Shown: positions 1 to 10,500 of the stretch, in pieces
How the letters are laid out: each line of letters begins with the position of its first letter
How positions within the stretch are numbered: the first letter of the stretch is position 1
Source of the DNA: Parastagonospora avenae f. sp. tritici 18332-5
Lineage: Eukaryota > Ascomycota > Dothideomycetes > Pleosporales > Phaeosphaeriaceae
Length of the DNA: 64,000 nt
Assembly (NCBI GenBank): GCA_022559985.1
Contig: JAFJTR010000064.1
Coordinates: forward strand, 1 to 64,000
Reading direction: 5' to 3'
Made by a program: the position numbers and the translations under genes
The notes under the pieces: model-generated
What the model was told of the DNA's origin: nothing
The model's database searches: none
The model's input: the letters and a program-made list of their open reading frames with translations, nothing else

Positions 1-11
1 GCTAATCAAGC

Positions 12-87
12 GCAAGCAAGTCAAGCAGACGACTCTAAATAAGCAAGCAAGTCAAGCAGTAGGCCTACTGCTTGCTTGGCTTGCTTG
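12..87. repeat. Short direct repeat plus near-palindrome
   Basis: A 17-bp segment (GCAAGCAAGTCAAGCAG) occurs at 12-28 and again at 43-59. The second copy forms the left arm of an imperfect palindrome centred on the AGGCCT at 61-66, with the right arm running to about 87. The arms are CAAG/CTTG-rich, so slippage could explain them. A 16-bp piece, CAAGCGCAAGCAAGTC, recurs at 6567-6582. Confidence 0.6.
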
Positions 88-843
88 ATACCAACTCTGC
101 ATAACACGAACCACTTTGGTGACTTTCATTACCAGCTCCATCCGTATAGGATCCTGATTGATCCGAGTCTTCTGTCCCCACATTCAGCTTTTTCGAACGG
201 TGCGGGCTCAAATCCAGTCTTCGGTAATTTCTACGGGTCGACCTTTGGAAACGGCCCAGTCTCTGGAAATGGTCCGGTTTTTGGCAACAGACACGATACT
301 ACATACTCAACATCTATAGCTCCAGGTATAGCCAATCATTCACGCCAGTCAGATATGCTACCTAGCTATGACGCAGAACCACCTTCTCTCTCGAACCAAG
401 CCGCCCTATCAGACATGGGCACTGATGTTGGACTCATGCACGCAATGGACGTAGTCAAGCAAGGCAGCATCAACTTCAACCGGAACACATTCGCTGACCA
501 TCGCGACAATAGTCCCGGACATGGATTTGCACCCGCCTACCATCCGCAACGCCCATCGGATCCATCTTTGCAGCTAGATCGACCAGTTGATACAGTCACA
601 AATCCTCTGTCTGATCCTTCAGTGCTGTCGAACGGGTCCAAGCGTTCTCGTCAACAGTCGATAGAGCCAGACGAGCATCCTGCTGCGCGCCGTCAGAAGC
701 TTGATGGTGACGGCACCGACCAGCACGACCTTGTCAACGAGGACAACGACGATGCAGAGGATGGTGACGATAGGGACGAGGCGGATGCAGAACATGAAAG
801 CGCTTCATCAGAGGCGGATAGTTATGACGAAAGACTACCATAG
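76..843 (+). CDS. Hypothetical acidic protein, 5' end missing
   Basis: Open frame of about 255 codons ending at TAG 841-843. It has no ATG near its left edge: the frame opens after a stop at 40-42 and the first ATG is at 355. It is therefore probably the last exon of a gene whose 5' part lies outside the window or upstream of an intron (TTACCAG near 130-136 is a possible acceptor). The N-terminal half has short NGPVFGN-like repeats. The C-terminal third has a basic cluster (KRSRQQ...ARRQK), which could be a nuclear signal, followed by a strongly acidic Asp/Glu tail. The family is not recognised; the composition suggests a nuclear protein, which is inference only. Confidence 0.45.
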   Translation: MACLIPTLHNTNHFGDFHYQLHPYRILIDPSLLSPHSAFSNGAGSNPVFGNFYGSTFGNGPVSGNGPVFGNRHDTTYSTSIAPGIANHSRQSDMLPSYDAEPPSLSNQAALSDMGTDVGLMHAMDVVKQGSINFNRNTFADHRDNSPGHGFAPAYHPQRPSDPSLQLDRPVDTVTNPLSDPSVLSNGSKRSRQQSIEPDEHPAARRQKLDGDGTDQHDLVNEDNDDAEDGDDRDEADAEHESASSEADSYDERLP

Positions 844-1708
844 GTAACGGCGTTCAATGGTGAGGAGGGGAATTGGTGAAGGGGTGCCTTGAGGCGATTG
901 GCTAGCACGTTGGAACCCTGATGGGTTCACAACTGCGCGATAGAAAGGTATGAGGTCTCGTAAATCAGTGTCTTCACAATGACAGCATAGTATCATGAAA
1001 TGATGAAAATTCCGAGGTGACCCGTATAACTCCAGATGTTAGACGTAAATCGTGATGGAAGTGTTCTCTTGTGTCGCAAATATGATCGAATGCAGCAGCG
1101 TCGTATGGGTATAGGCCAGGAACCTCTACCCAGGTCGCCTGGGAATACGATAGTCTGATATATGTTCGTGCAAGGGTATGACTGCTGTAGACCCTCGTTG
1201 CTCCAATCTGCATTCTTTGATTATCTCTCAGGCCAATGTAACTGTCCATGGTATTTTATTGTTCGGCCGTCTTTTTATCTCAAAAACGTATCCTCAGTGT
1301 TGCGATCTTTTTCTTAGAAGAAACCGGAAGAAGAAGCAAAAAAGAGTTAACTTCACTCGTGCAAGGCTTTAAGTTGTTGTGCTGGTCCTGCGACGCGTTT
1401 CACTCTGTAAGGTGAGCTCTATCATGATTCGGTATTCAAATAAAAATTATGACAGGGAATCAGTTGGTGGCTGCTTATATCAGGCGTGTCGATGCACGCG
1501 CAGATAACGGCTGCAGCGGGATTCGAAATGACCGAGTGATTCAATCCCGACTACCAAGGCAGCCACACACAACAATCGCAACTGCTTAAAACACGCGCTC
1601 TTGATATATCTTGAAAAGCCCTGAAATAATTTCCCCTTCATGCCTTCCTTTATAGCTTCGCGCACCCAGAATTCTCCAGACCTATAATACCTCGTGCGAC
1701 TTTACACC
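844..1708. other. Intergenic, nothing definite
   Basis: 865 bp between the acidic protein and the MFS gene. Only short open frames without support in either strand. The last 100 bp would be the promoter/5' leader of the MFS gene; no clear TATA box was seen. Confidence 0.5.
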
Positions 1709-3623
1709 ATGGTTACACCAACCCCAACCACTCCTCTAGACCCGATGGAAGTCGAACCAAGCACAACCAAAGATGAGCTATCGTCGCAAACTCTGCATGG
1801 CCTCAAACTCGCCACCCTCCTCGGAAGCATCACCCTCGTAACCTTCCTCGCTCTCATCGACACCTCCATCCTCGGCACCGTGCGTCCGCATCCCCTTCAC
1901 ACCCACCGCGCTAACGCCTGCAGGCCATACCCGCCATAACCACGGACTTCCACTCCCTGCCCGACGTCGGCTGGTATATTGGCACCTACCAACTCACATC
2001 CGCCGTTCTGCAGCCCATGTCTGGAAAATTCTATAGCATGTTCCCGACCAAGGCCGTCTACCTGTGTTTCGTCTTCATCTTTGAGCTGGGTAGTTTGATA
2101 TGTGGCGTTGCGCCGAACAGCGCGGCGTTGATTGCTGGGCGCGCGATTGCGGGGCTGGGGGTGAGTGGGCTGGTTAATGGGGCGTTGAGTATTTTGGCGA
2201 GGAGCGTGGAGAGGGAGAAGAGTCCGTTGTATACGGGGATTTTGATTGGGACGGCGCAGATGGGTGAGTCTTTGCGAGAGTATAACTTTGGGGACAGTAC
2301 TGACGATGCGCAGGTATAGTGGCTGGGCCGCTGATTGGTGGTGCATTGACTGAGCATGCGTCTTGGAGATGGTGTAAGTGCATGACGCCCTGGATCGGGA
2401 TATGTGTACTGATACTGCACAGGCTTCTACATCAATCTCCCCACTGGAGGTCTTGCGGCCGTAATCTTCGCGCTTATCAATATCCCAGACGATCCAAAGA
2501 AAGAAGTCTTCTCCATGGCACTCGTCCGCAGAGTCATCCCACAGCTCGACCTTTTTGGATTCTTGTTGTTCATTCCGGCAGCCATCATGATCCTCCTCGC
2601 GCTACAATTCGGCTCCGGAAATACCTTTGCATGGAACAGCGCGACAATGATTGGATTGCTTGTTGGCGGCGTCGTCATGGCGATCATCTTCATTGTGTGG
2701 GAGTGGCGTATGGGAGAACTTGCAATGCTACCTGGTAACTTGATCAAGCAGCGCGTCGTCTGGACAAGCGCAGGCTTCGGCATGGGCAACATGGTCTGCG
2801 TGATCGCGGCAAGCAACTTCCTTCCAACTTACTTCCAGGCAGTGAGGGGAGACAGTCCGACAATGAGCGGAGTACATGTCCTGCCAAGCATTCTGTCGCA
2901 GTTGCTTTGCGTTGTTACGTCGGGCGCCTTGAGTATGTTGAAAAAACTTGAATCGGGGCAGCAGCTAATGCATTCAGTGACGCGTTGGGGATACTACCTA
3001 CCTTGGGCCTTAGCAAGCGGTGCTGTAATGACGGTCGGCAACGGCCTCATCTCGACGTTCACTCGAAACACAGCTGTAGCAACATGGATCGGCTATCAGA
3101 TCCTCCTCGGAGCTGGACGTGGTTTGGGAATGCAGACAGTAAGCACTCCTCTAATCATACCAATACCAGCGCTGACCTCCCACAGCCTATAATTGCACTT
3201 CAAAACGCGGTCCAGCCATCGCAGGTGCCGGTTGGCATGGCGTTTCTGATCTTCCTACAAAATTTCGGAGCAACTATTGGCGCAGTCATTGCCAACACCA
3301 TCCTCGCGCAGACCTTGACAGACAAGATTACGCGGTACGCGCCGTCAGTTACTCCACAGGCAGCTCTGGAAGCTGGTTCCGATCCCGTTGCCATTCGTCA
3401 CTTGGTAGATGGTCATGGGAACGAGCTGAATGGCGTGTTGCTTGCATATACCGAGGGCCTGCGAAACATCTTTTACTTCTTGGTTGGCATGTCTGCGGTT
3501 TCGTTTTTCATGAGCTTCGGCATGGGTTGGGTGGATGTCAGGAAGAAGAAGGATGTAAAGACGGCGCAAGAAGAGAGAGAAGTGGGAAGCGAACAGGTGG
3601 ACGTGGAGAAGAGTACGGTCTGA
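1709..3623 (+). CDS. MFS multidrug efflux transporter (DHA2, 14-TM type)
   Basis: Proton-driven exporter of the major facilitator superfamily, expected in the plasma membrane; the substrate cannot be read from sequence. Six exons by splice signals: 1709-1879, 1924-2263, 2314-2373, 2423-2932, 2978-3138, 3186-3623, giving 559 aa. The start is the ATG in ACACCATGG; the same frame upstream has only GTG. Visible hallmarks are FLALIDTSILGTAIPAI in helix 1, GWYIGTYQLTSAV in helix 2, and the antiporter motif C GIVAGPLIGGAL in helix 5. The rest is a series of hydrophobic segments consistent with 14 helices, ending in a short charged tail rich in Lys/Glu. Intron 4 (2933-2977, 45 nt) is a multiple of three with no stop, so retaining it would add 15 residues in frame. 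Family assignment is secure; a toxin/drug efflux role is family knowledge. Confidence 0.9.
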
Positions 3624-4554
3624 AGTTAGCTGTATCGGGTTCGAGAAGCTCGCGGATAATTTGGTGGAATAGATACGGTCGACGCTCTTCTCAACTACTT
3701 CGACGTCCCGACAAATGTCGACTAGGTATCGTACTTCAGAGTGGAGAGGGGAGAAAAGTCAGTCAATCGTATCCGATGTGAAAGATGCGATGCGTGAAGA
3801 TTTCGAAAATCTTGATTGTTGTCTTTGGAGTGGAAGTGCATCATCCGGTAATCACGGACTACGACATTAACATCAGTGGAATATTGCGGTCGTATGTACT
3901 TATCAAGAACATGTGTTGCCGTGCACGTTTTGCGCAAGGAAGATGATTCAGCGTGGAGGTGTTCGCCTGCCACTCCTGCATGAAGCGTCCGTGCGCGGCT
4001 GCCGTGCTTCCGATCCATTTCCCGCGCCCATTGTGCGACCTGCACCGATCATTCCAGCCTCAACTCCATCACGCGGCCATCTCGCGCGATCGCGCCATGG
4101 CTGAGGTCCAGCTAAATGACGGTGTAGGCAAAATGTAGACTTTGTACGACGATTGGCTTTGTAAGGCCGAGGACAAGAAGCTACTGTTCTCTAGCCCCCC
4201 GGCGTCAACTAGGGGCGCTTAACAGCGTGCCGGCCACGATGAGACACTTGGGGATTCATAACCAGCTGCATCTGGCACTGCACGTCGCAGCGCAGTATGA
4301 ACACCCCCGGCAACATCTTAGGCACGACGATAAATCACGACGAAGTGGCCTGATTTTTTTCCTCGCTTCCTTGTCGCCTGTTCCCTTCTTCGCTCTGGTA
4401 CCTGAGGCGTCGTTCAATCAACCAACAACCTCCAAACTTTCTTTCGTCACTACTATTCTATCGCTGTGCTGGTTCACTGTCACTCTCTTTTTTTTACCAC
4501 TACTTTATCTTTTAATTCATCGAAAAAACTATTCCATTCGCTTCGCCGGTCAAG
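3624..4554. other. Intergenic, including pyrimidine-rich leader
   Basis: About 930 bp. The last 120 bp before the ATG at 4555 is pyrimidine-rich (TCACTCTC, a run of T), typical of a fungal 5' leader. A long open frame starting around 4227 overlaps the next gene in another frame and is treated as a shadow. Confidence 0.5.
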
Positions 4555-5031
4555 ATGCATTCGTCAATCCTCGCCAACATCGTCCTCCTGCTCTCCGTCC
4601 TCGGCCTCGTCGCCGCCTCGGAGATGCCCGCAGCCAAACTCGAGGTCCGCCAAGTCCCCGCGCAACCCTCGATGATGGAAATGTGCCTCGACTACGAAAT
4701 CACCGCAAACATGTCGACTATTGGCGCAAACAGCTCGTACCGCACCGTCTTCATGCAAAAGGCCCCCGTCGGCACCATCATCACTGCGCGCATGCTCAAC
4801 GCAGCCATGGCGAAACTCCCTGCGCTTACCGCCGACCAGATGCTCAACAACGCGTGTACCAACAAGACGGCGATTGCGCTGCAGGAGGCGGAGAGGAACT
4901 TTACCCAGGGCATTGTCGCGCAGTTCACGACCGAGGGCTTGCCGGTGGGAATCAAGGCTGGGCCGGAAGTCATCGTTATTTGTGCGGCCATTTGTTTCAT
5001 CTTTTCGATGACCTGGGTATTCAGTGGATGA
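4555..5031 (+). CDS. Small secreted/membrane-anchored hypothetical protein
   Basis: Single-exon frame of 158 aa. The N-terminus is a clear signal peptide (MHSSILANIVLLLSVLGLVA followed by an AS cleavage-type site). The mature part carries N-glycosylation sequons (NMS, NSS, NKT, NFT) and only a few cysteines. The last 20 residues are strongly hydrophobic (VIVICAAICFIFSMTWVF), so the protein is either C-terminally membrane-anchored or carries a GPI-attachment signal. The expected location is the cell surface. The family is not recognised. The start is preceded by a pyrimidine-rich leader and AAGATG. The pectate lyase downstream is convergent. Confidence 0.7.
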   Translation: MHSSILANIVLLLSVLGLVAASEMPAAKLEVRQVPAQPSMMEMCLDYEITANMSTIGANSSYRTVFMQKAPVGTIITARMLNAAMAKLPALTADQMLNNACTNKTAIALQEAERNFTQGIVAQFTTEGLPVGIKAGPEVIVICAAICFIFSMTWVFSG

Positions 5032-5340
5032 GGAGGCATGGAGCATGAGTTGAATGGAGAGAGGGAAAAGAGGACGTTGAGATGGAGAGGAAGTGCATAG
5101 TGGCGACACACGATAGAAGAAGTGGGATACCCAGATATGGCGTTACAGTGAATCCAAGCATCGACGTTGCGTCTGCGCGCCACCATTTCCTTGCTGACGC
5201 GTACCCTGAAAGCTGACATGATCACTTCATAAGCGTCTGAAGCATGCAAAGTATATCCACGAAAATAAGTATATACAAAAGCTCTCCAAGATTTCAACAT
5301 GCCCGCATCATTTCTCTCCTCTTAGCCCTCCACCTCTCCC
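5032..5340. other. Convergent 3' intergenic spacer
   Basis: 309 bp between two converging genes; it would contain both 3' UTRs. No other structure seen. Confidence 0.5.
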
Positions 5341-6349
5341 CTAAAAAGTAACAACCCCCACACCCGCACTCTTCTCCACAACCCCACACACCCCCGCCGC
5401 CTCATCCGCCGTATACTGATACGTCGGCCTCCAACTCCCCTTCTTCGTAATCTGCGTCTCGCACCCCGTGAACAAATTCTTCTCTTCCGTCGCAAAGCCC
5501 TCCTGGTCGCTATCCAAATTTGTCACCACGGCCTTGGCCACATTTGTGAAGGAATTCTTCTCGACGAACACCTGCGCGCCCATGCGTGAGTTGATACCCG
5601 ACACACCGCCGTTGTAACACGAGCTGTAGACGTGCGCGGTGCCGAAGCGGATCGAAGGAAGCCGCGAGTTTATCTTGGTGAAGGAGTTGTGGTGGTATGT
5701 GACGTGCAGTTTGCCCGTGTCTTCGGCGGCGTTGTTGTCGGAGTGGCCGACGAGGGAGCCTTTCCACTGTCCTCGAATTAGCGTCATATATCTTGCAAGT
5801 AAAGGATGAATGAGGGAGAGGTCGTACGTGGTCGTGAAACTTGTTCCACGAGAAAGTCAGCATGTCCGCGCCGTGCTTTGCATCCAGCAGCCCGTCGTAT
5901 GTGTCTTTGTCGCCCGTCAGGCCGACGGAGGAGAGGTCGCAGTGGTCGACCCAGACTTTTGTCGAGGCGTCGATGTCAATTAGGTCTTTGCCTTGGGGCG
6001 CGCGGAAGAGCTTCAAGTTGCGGATGATCACATTGCTGACTTTGCGGACTTGGAAGCCACCATCTGTTAGACCTGAAGTCGCGCCAACGCCCAGAATTGA
6101 TGTGTTGCCGACGAGCTTGACGATTCCGCAGCCAGACAGGTTTCCGGAGATTTTGATCACCCCGCCGGCTTTTGCGGCAGTGGTGAGGGCGGCACAGGAA
6201 GTTACGACTGTGCCGGCGCCGCTTCCGCCTCCTGTTGTGCCTGCTGCGAAACCGACGAGTTCGTCGACTTTCGCGGCGCGCTTCTCCACGGGGGAAGCAT
6301 ATGTAGATGTAGCGGTCAGGGCCGCAAGGGCGACATTGGTGAAGTGCAT
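5341..6349 (-). CDS. Secreted pectate lyase, PL1 family
   Basis: Cleaves polygalacturonate in plant cell walls by beta-elimination; extracellular. Two exons on the minus strand, 6349-5828 and 5766-5341, joined across a 61-nt intron (5827-5767), give 315 aa. The protein has a signal peptide (MHFTNVALAALTATSTYA) and a basic EKRAAK site typical of pro-peptide cleavage. PL1 signatures are present: KVWVDHCDLSS, the Ca-binding/active region LVGHSDNN, and VTYHHNSF followed by SRLPSIRFGTAHVY, which supplies the catalytic arginine region. Length is normal for the family. The enzyme fits a plant-associated lifestyle (inference). A TATA-like box lies about 105 bp upstream of the ATG. Confidence 0.93.
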
Positions 6350-7195
6350 GGTCGAACGAAAGAAGCGCTGAAGAACGAAAGATTTACAAGAAGAGAATGT
6401 AGAGTTCGACTCTGCTCTACCTGCTCCACCGTAAAAGAAATGGCGATAGCCATCTTATACCCACCCATCCACTGCACTCCACTATACCCCCAACGCTCAT
6501 CTTCTTCACCACGCCGATCCCGCAAATTCCTCCGTCCACTCCTTTGCTCTCATTGAAACATTCCACCAAGCGCAAGCAAGTCTCCCGAACAAAGCACAGA
6601 ATCCGGGGTAACATGCGTGGCGATCCCAAGCCAAATCGGCGTTTCCAAAAAAGTTGACGGACACGCCCGATGTACGCTTTAGGTGTGCAGGTTAATATGG
6701 AGAATCGGACCTATGATCGTACCTGTGACACATGTGGAGAGTCCACCAATAGCAACATCTCTTCGTTTATGCTGGGTGCTCTTGGAGCAAACACCGCGGC
6801 GTCCAAGCAAGCAGCATTAATAACTGCGGAACATTTACGTCTGGTTATATATGAGAGTGAAAGTGGTAGTGTGTAATCGCAGGTGGAGAGTTCTTGCGTC
6901 GGGCCGAACATATGCCGGGCGGGAAGGAACGTTGTGTTTCGGTAGCGACGTCGCGCGCAAACCCGGTCCCTGGATGGATACAGGCACGTGGCGTGGTTCT
7001 GACTTCACCTATGGAGTAAACTGCAAGTCAACCGCCACTGCCGTTACAATCGATTGGAGATTACTCGATGCGTTCATACATATCTATTGCACACATACAT
7101 ACATAGGGTATCAATTCCACCCCTCTACGCGCCACCCCATCCCAAGCTGATATATGCCAAGAACACCATCGCAATGCAAAGCACACAGAAACCGT
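6350..7195. other. Intergenic (pectate lyase upstream region)
   Basis: About 850 bp. It holds the pectate lyase promoter at its left end and no convincing gene in the rest; several short overlapping frames on both strands look random. A CAAGCGCAAGCAAGTC motif at 6567-6582 repeats the left edge of the window. Confidence 0.4.
6453..6460 (-). promoter_or_regulatory. TATA-like box of pectate lyase gene
   Basis: On the minus strand the sequence reads GGGTATAAGATGG, about 105 bp upstream of the pectate lyase ATG at 6349. Position and sequence fit a TATA box; there is no experimental support. Confidence 0.4.
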
Positions 7196-7561
7196 CTAAA
7201 CACCCACGATACTCTTCTTCCTCCCCCTCGTCTCCCCCTCTTTCCTCTTTCTTCCCTCAACCGTGCTACTCTCCTTTCTCTGCGCCCTCCACATCGCCAG
7301 CCTCAGATACTGGGTTTTCGCCCTCGCCGCGCCCTCTGTCCGCTTGCTGCCTTCCTCAGTATTACTCGGAGGTCTGTCCAAGTTCCCCATTGCTGCCCTT
7401 AGATGATCTAGCCACGGCTTTTGATCACGTGAGAAACCCAGCATGTTGGTTTGCGAGCCCAGCGTACTCAAGCGGATGATTTCGGGCGTGGCGGTGATGG
7501 GCCACTCGTTGTGTGTGCGGTAAAAGTCTCGTTCGGCATCGCCGCGTAGGGCAGGGCTGAG
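7196..7561 (-). other. Open frame continuing in frame after the RPO41 stop
   Basis: Immediately after the TGA of the mitochondrial RNA polymerase gene (7564-7562) the same frame stays open for 121 codons to TAG at 7198-7196. The first half looks coding-like (DAERDFYRTHNEWPITATPE, then LGFSRDQKPWLDHLRAAM); the end is Lys/Arg/Glu-rich. The polymerase itself ends in the conserved KYFFS, so this is not part of the standard protein. It could be a stop-readthrough extension (context TGA CTC), the last exon of another transcript (CTGACTCAG just before it resembles a branch point plus acceptor), or chance in purine-rich sequence. Confidence 0.3.
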
Positions 7562-10500
7562 TCAGGAGAAGAAGTACTTGGATTCCCGCAGGCGGGAAAT
7601 GTCCCAGCCGCCCTTCTTCGGAGGGGGCGGGAAGGTAAGAGGGATCCAGACGGCGATCGTGGTCTTCTCATTAGCGCCAGGGAGGCTTTTAAGTTCAGGA
7701 TCAGAAGCCTCGTCAGATTCCATGTCGGCATCTTTCTGTCCCTTTTCTTCCGCGATGACGTCGGCTTCTCGGTCGAGCACCTTGTCGCGCATCTCGTCGT
7801 ATCGGTTCTTCTTCTCCTTTTTGGTCTCTCCAATCAAGCCGAGGCGGTGGGAGACAAATGCCTTGGGATCCTGGTGCTGGAGCCAGATGCTGGTCGGTGT
7901 CTCTATTTCTTGTCCTTGTTTGACCTCCTCAGGGTTATCGCTCTTGAGCAACTTCTGCCTCTTGTACTCCAGTTCAATCTCCTCGGTTGAAGCTTTGACA
8001 GTCCTCAGCCCTCCAGCCATCTTGGATGCAGTTCCCCGTCCACTGGCCCAATGATTAGCGCGCCATAGACGGATTCTCTTGCCAGCCTCGGAGCTTGCCG
8101 AAATGTTGGCCATGTGCATGGCACCGGCGTAGCGCGCTTTAAACTCTTCAGCCAGACGGCCAATAATATCGTCTGAATGCATGCGCACGAATGCGTCGCG
8201 AAGGATGACGTTGAGGTTGGGAATGTCCGATGCATGTGTCCAGAAGCTGTCGTGGACGGCGGCAAAATCGAGGCCGAGCTCGTGGCACTTGAGTGCAGAC
8301 AGAGTCATGTGGGTCGCGTCAAGCGAGTGAATGAAGTTCGGTGGGAAGGCTTGCAATTGCTTGCGTTTGTCGACAATGTCGTGGGAGGAACGCTTCACCA
8401 CGGTGATGTCCTGCAACTTGGCACGAACCTTGGTTGTTGAATCCTTCCTGTAAGGCTGGACGACGGGCATCTTCAGCGGCGTCGTCCATATGATGCTTGT
8501 CTTGAAAGCCTCCACCGCTTTTTTCATATTCGTCACATGAGTCTTGGTGAGCTTCTTGGGAGTCTTGAACTTTGAGTCGAATGTTGGGCCCATGCCCTCG
8601 CCTCTCTGTCCAATCCTTTCGACCTGCTCAGCGGAAAGCGATGTGGTAATACGATCGCCACACTCTCCCAACCAGTACTGAATCTCCTGGGCTCCATTGA
8701 AGATCTGACCCAGAGCCTCGAAGATCTTGATCGCAACATACATGGCCACAATCCCCAGGTGTCGAACCTTCTCCGTCTCCTCAAAGTTTGGGAAGATAGC
8801 CTTGAGCTCGTCTTCGACTTGCTTTTTGGCGCCCATGAACGTGACACCATACACATTAGTCATGACCGTCCTCTTAACGACCTTCCGAGTGATGCGGCCA
8901 TCGACGAACATGGCAACAGCGACTCCATTCTCGGCATCTTTCTTCACCATACCCTTGACCAGTTCAGCCACACCAGTGTAGATATCCTGCGGCCGGTCGG
9001 AGGGTTCCAAATTGACCTGTCGTGCGCCGGCATGGTCGCCACCCAACGCGGCGTAATGTTGCAGACCATTACAAGTTCCGTCCTGGTGCACAGGGAACTG
9101 CGACTTGAAGCGCGTGGGATCCGGTGAGTCAAAGGCGTTCTTCAGCTCCATGCAGCAGGCAAGACACTGCCATGGGTCCTCGGCGCTGACCCACCAGCGC
9201 CGGCCGTCCAGAGGGTTAGTAGCCGAATCGTAGATGTCGCTTAGATTGTCCATAGCGAACTGCTCGCGTTCCTTCAAGCTGGCCTTGTCGAATCCGTAAA
9301 GGTTAGCCAAGTGGATCTTGAGCCAGTGCAATCCTACTGTTCCAAGTTCTTTACCATTTGCAAACTTGAGCAACCCCCTCGCAAGATCAGCGCCAATATG
9401 GTTCAGGACCGGCGACAACGGGTATGCACGCCCACGGAAGTCCACACTGTGAGGGAAGTAAATTTTCTTTTCGGCAGCGAACGCGCGTGCAGTCTCGAGC
9501 TGGAAGTTCTGGAAGCAACGTTGCGAATGCAAACCAGATTTGAGGTTGTCGTATTCTTGTAGCTTCTTCGCCCACTTAGCCCGCTCTGCGCGAGGGGCAT
9601 CTGCGGGTGGTTCTACTGGAGGCTCTAGGCTATGATTCTCGGGGATTAATCCTGCGATGCCTTCACCTTTATTCCAAGCCTGTAACATGACTTCTAGGAT
9701 AGGTGCGTTGATCTGCCATGGGACCTTGCCCAAAACGTCGAGTCCAGCCAGCACCTTGGCCATGTCACCATTGTCGATTGCAGACTCGGCATACGCGCGC
9801 TGCGCAGGATCCCCAGCCTTTTGGCGAACAACTCGCTGTGGCTGGGTGTAGTAGCCGCCATCCTGGAAACTAGTCCATGGTTTTGGCTCTACAATCATAG
9901 GCAAATTGACGGCCTGGATGTTCGCCACAGACTCCTTGCGAAGCTTGCCAACCAGCTCCGGATGAGGTGATAGGAAGCCAATTTTCTTTCCGAGGACATA
10001 TTCTATGGCATGGTGGAAAGCCGCCTGGGTACTAGTGAGCTGCTTGCCAGTTTTTAGATCGCTGGCTGTGAAGGTGATTGTTGCCGTCTGCATTAGGAGC
10101 TCTACACATAGTGCGCCCAGAAGCGTCTTAACTTCGACGGGACACTCGGTTTTCGCTGTGCCGGACGTCCAAGCAGCGCGTTGAGCAGCAGTCTGGCCTG
10201 CATTGTCGCTCTTTTGATCCGTCTTATGCAATTGTCCGACCAAGCTTTTGCGCAACTGCTTGCGCTGCTGCTTGAGAAATGCCTCCCGGCGTTCCTGAGC
10301 ATCGGCGTGTAGGTAATCCAAGATATCTCTGCCAAGTTGAATGGTCAAGGCTGAGATTTTCAGAGTCTTGAGTCCACGATCCCCCTCCCGGACAAAGCAT
10401 GAGGACACGACACGTGAAACAGTGATGGCAGCCAATCTCTCTGGCTCGCATCTTTCCAACCAAGGGCCGTAGATCTGTACCGGGTCCTTGGCAACTTCCA

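Noticed and set aside
4227..5048. 273-codon plus-strand frame overlapping the small secreted protein
   Set aside because: It spans the 5' leader and runs in another frame through a gene with a clear signal peptide; Arg/His-rich composition is typical of a shadow frame.
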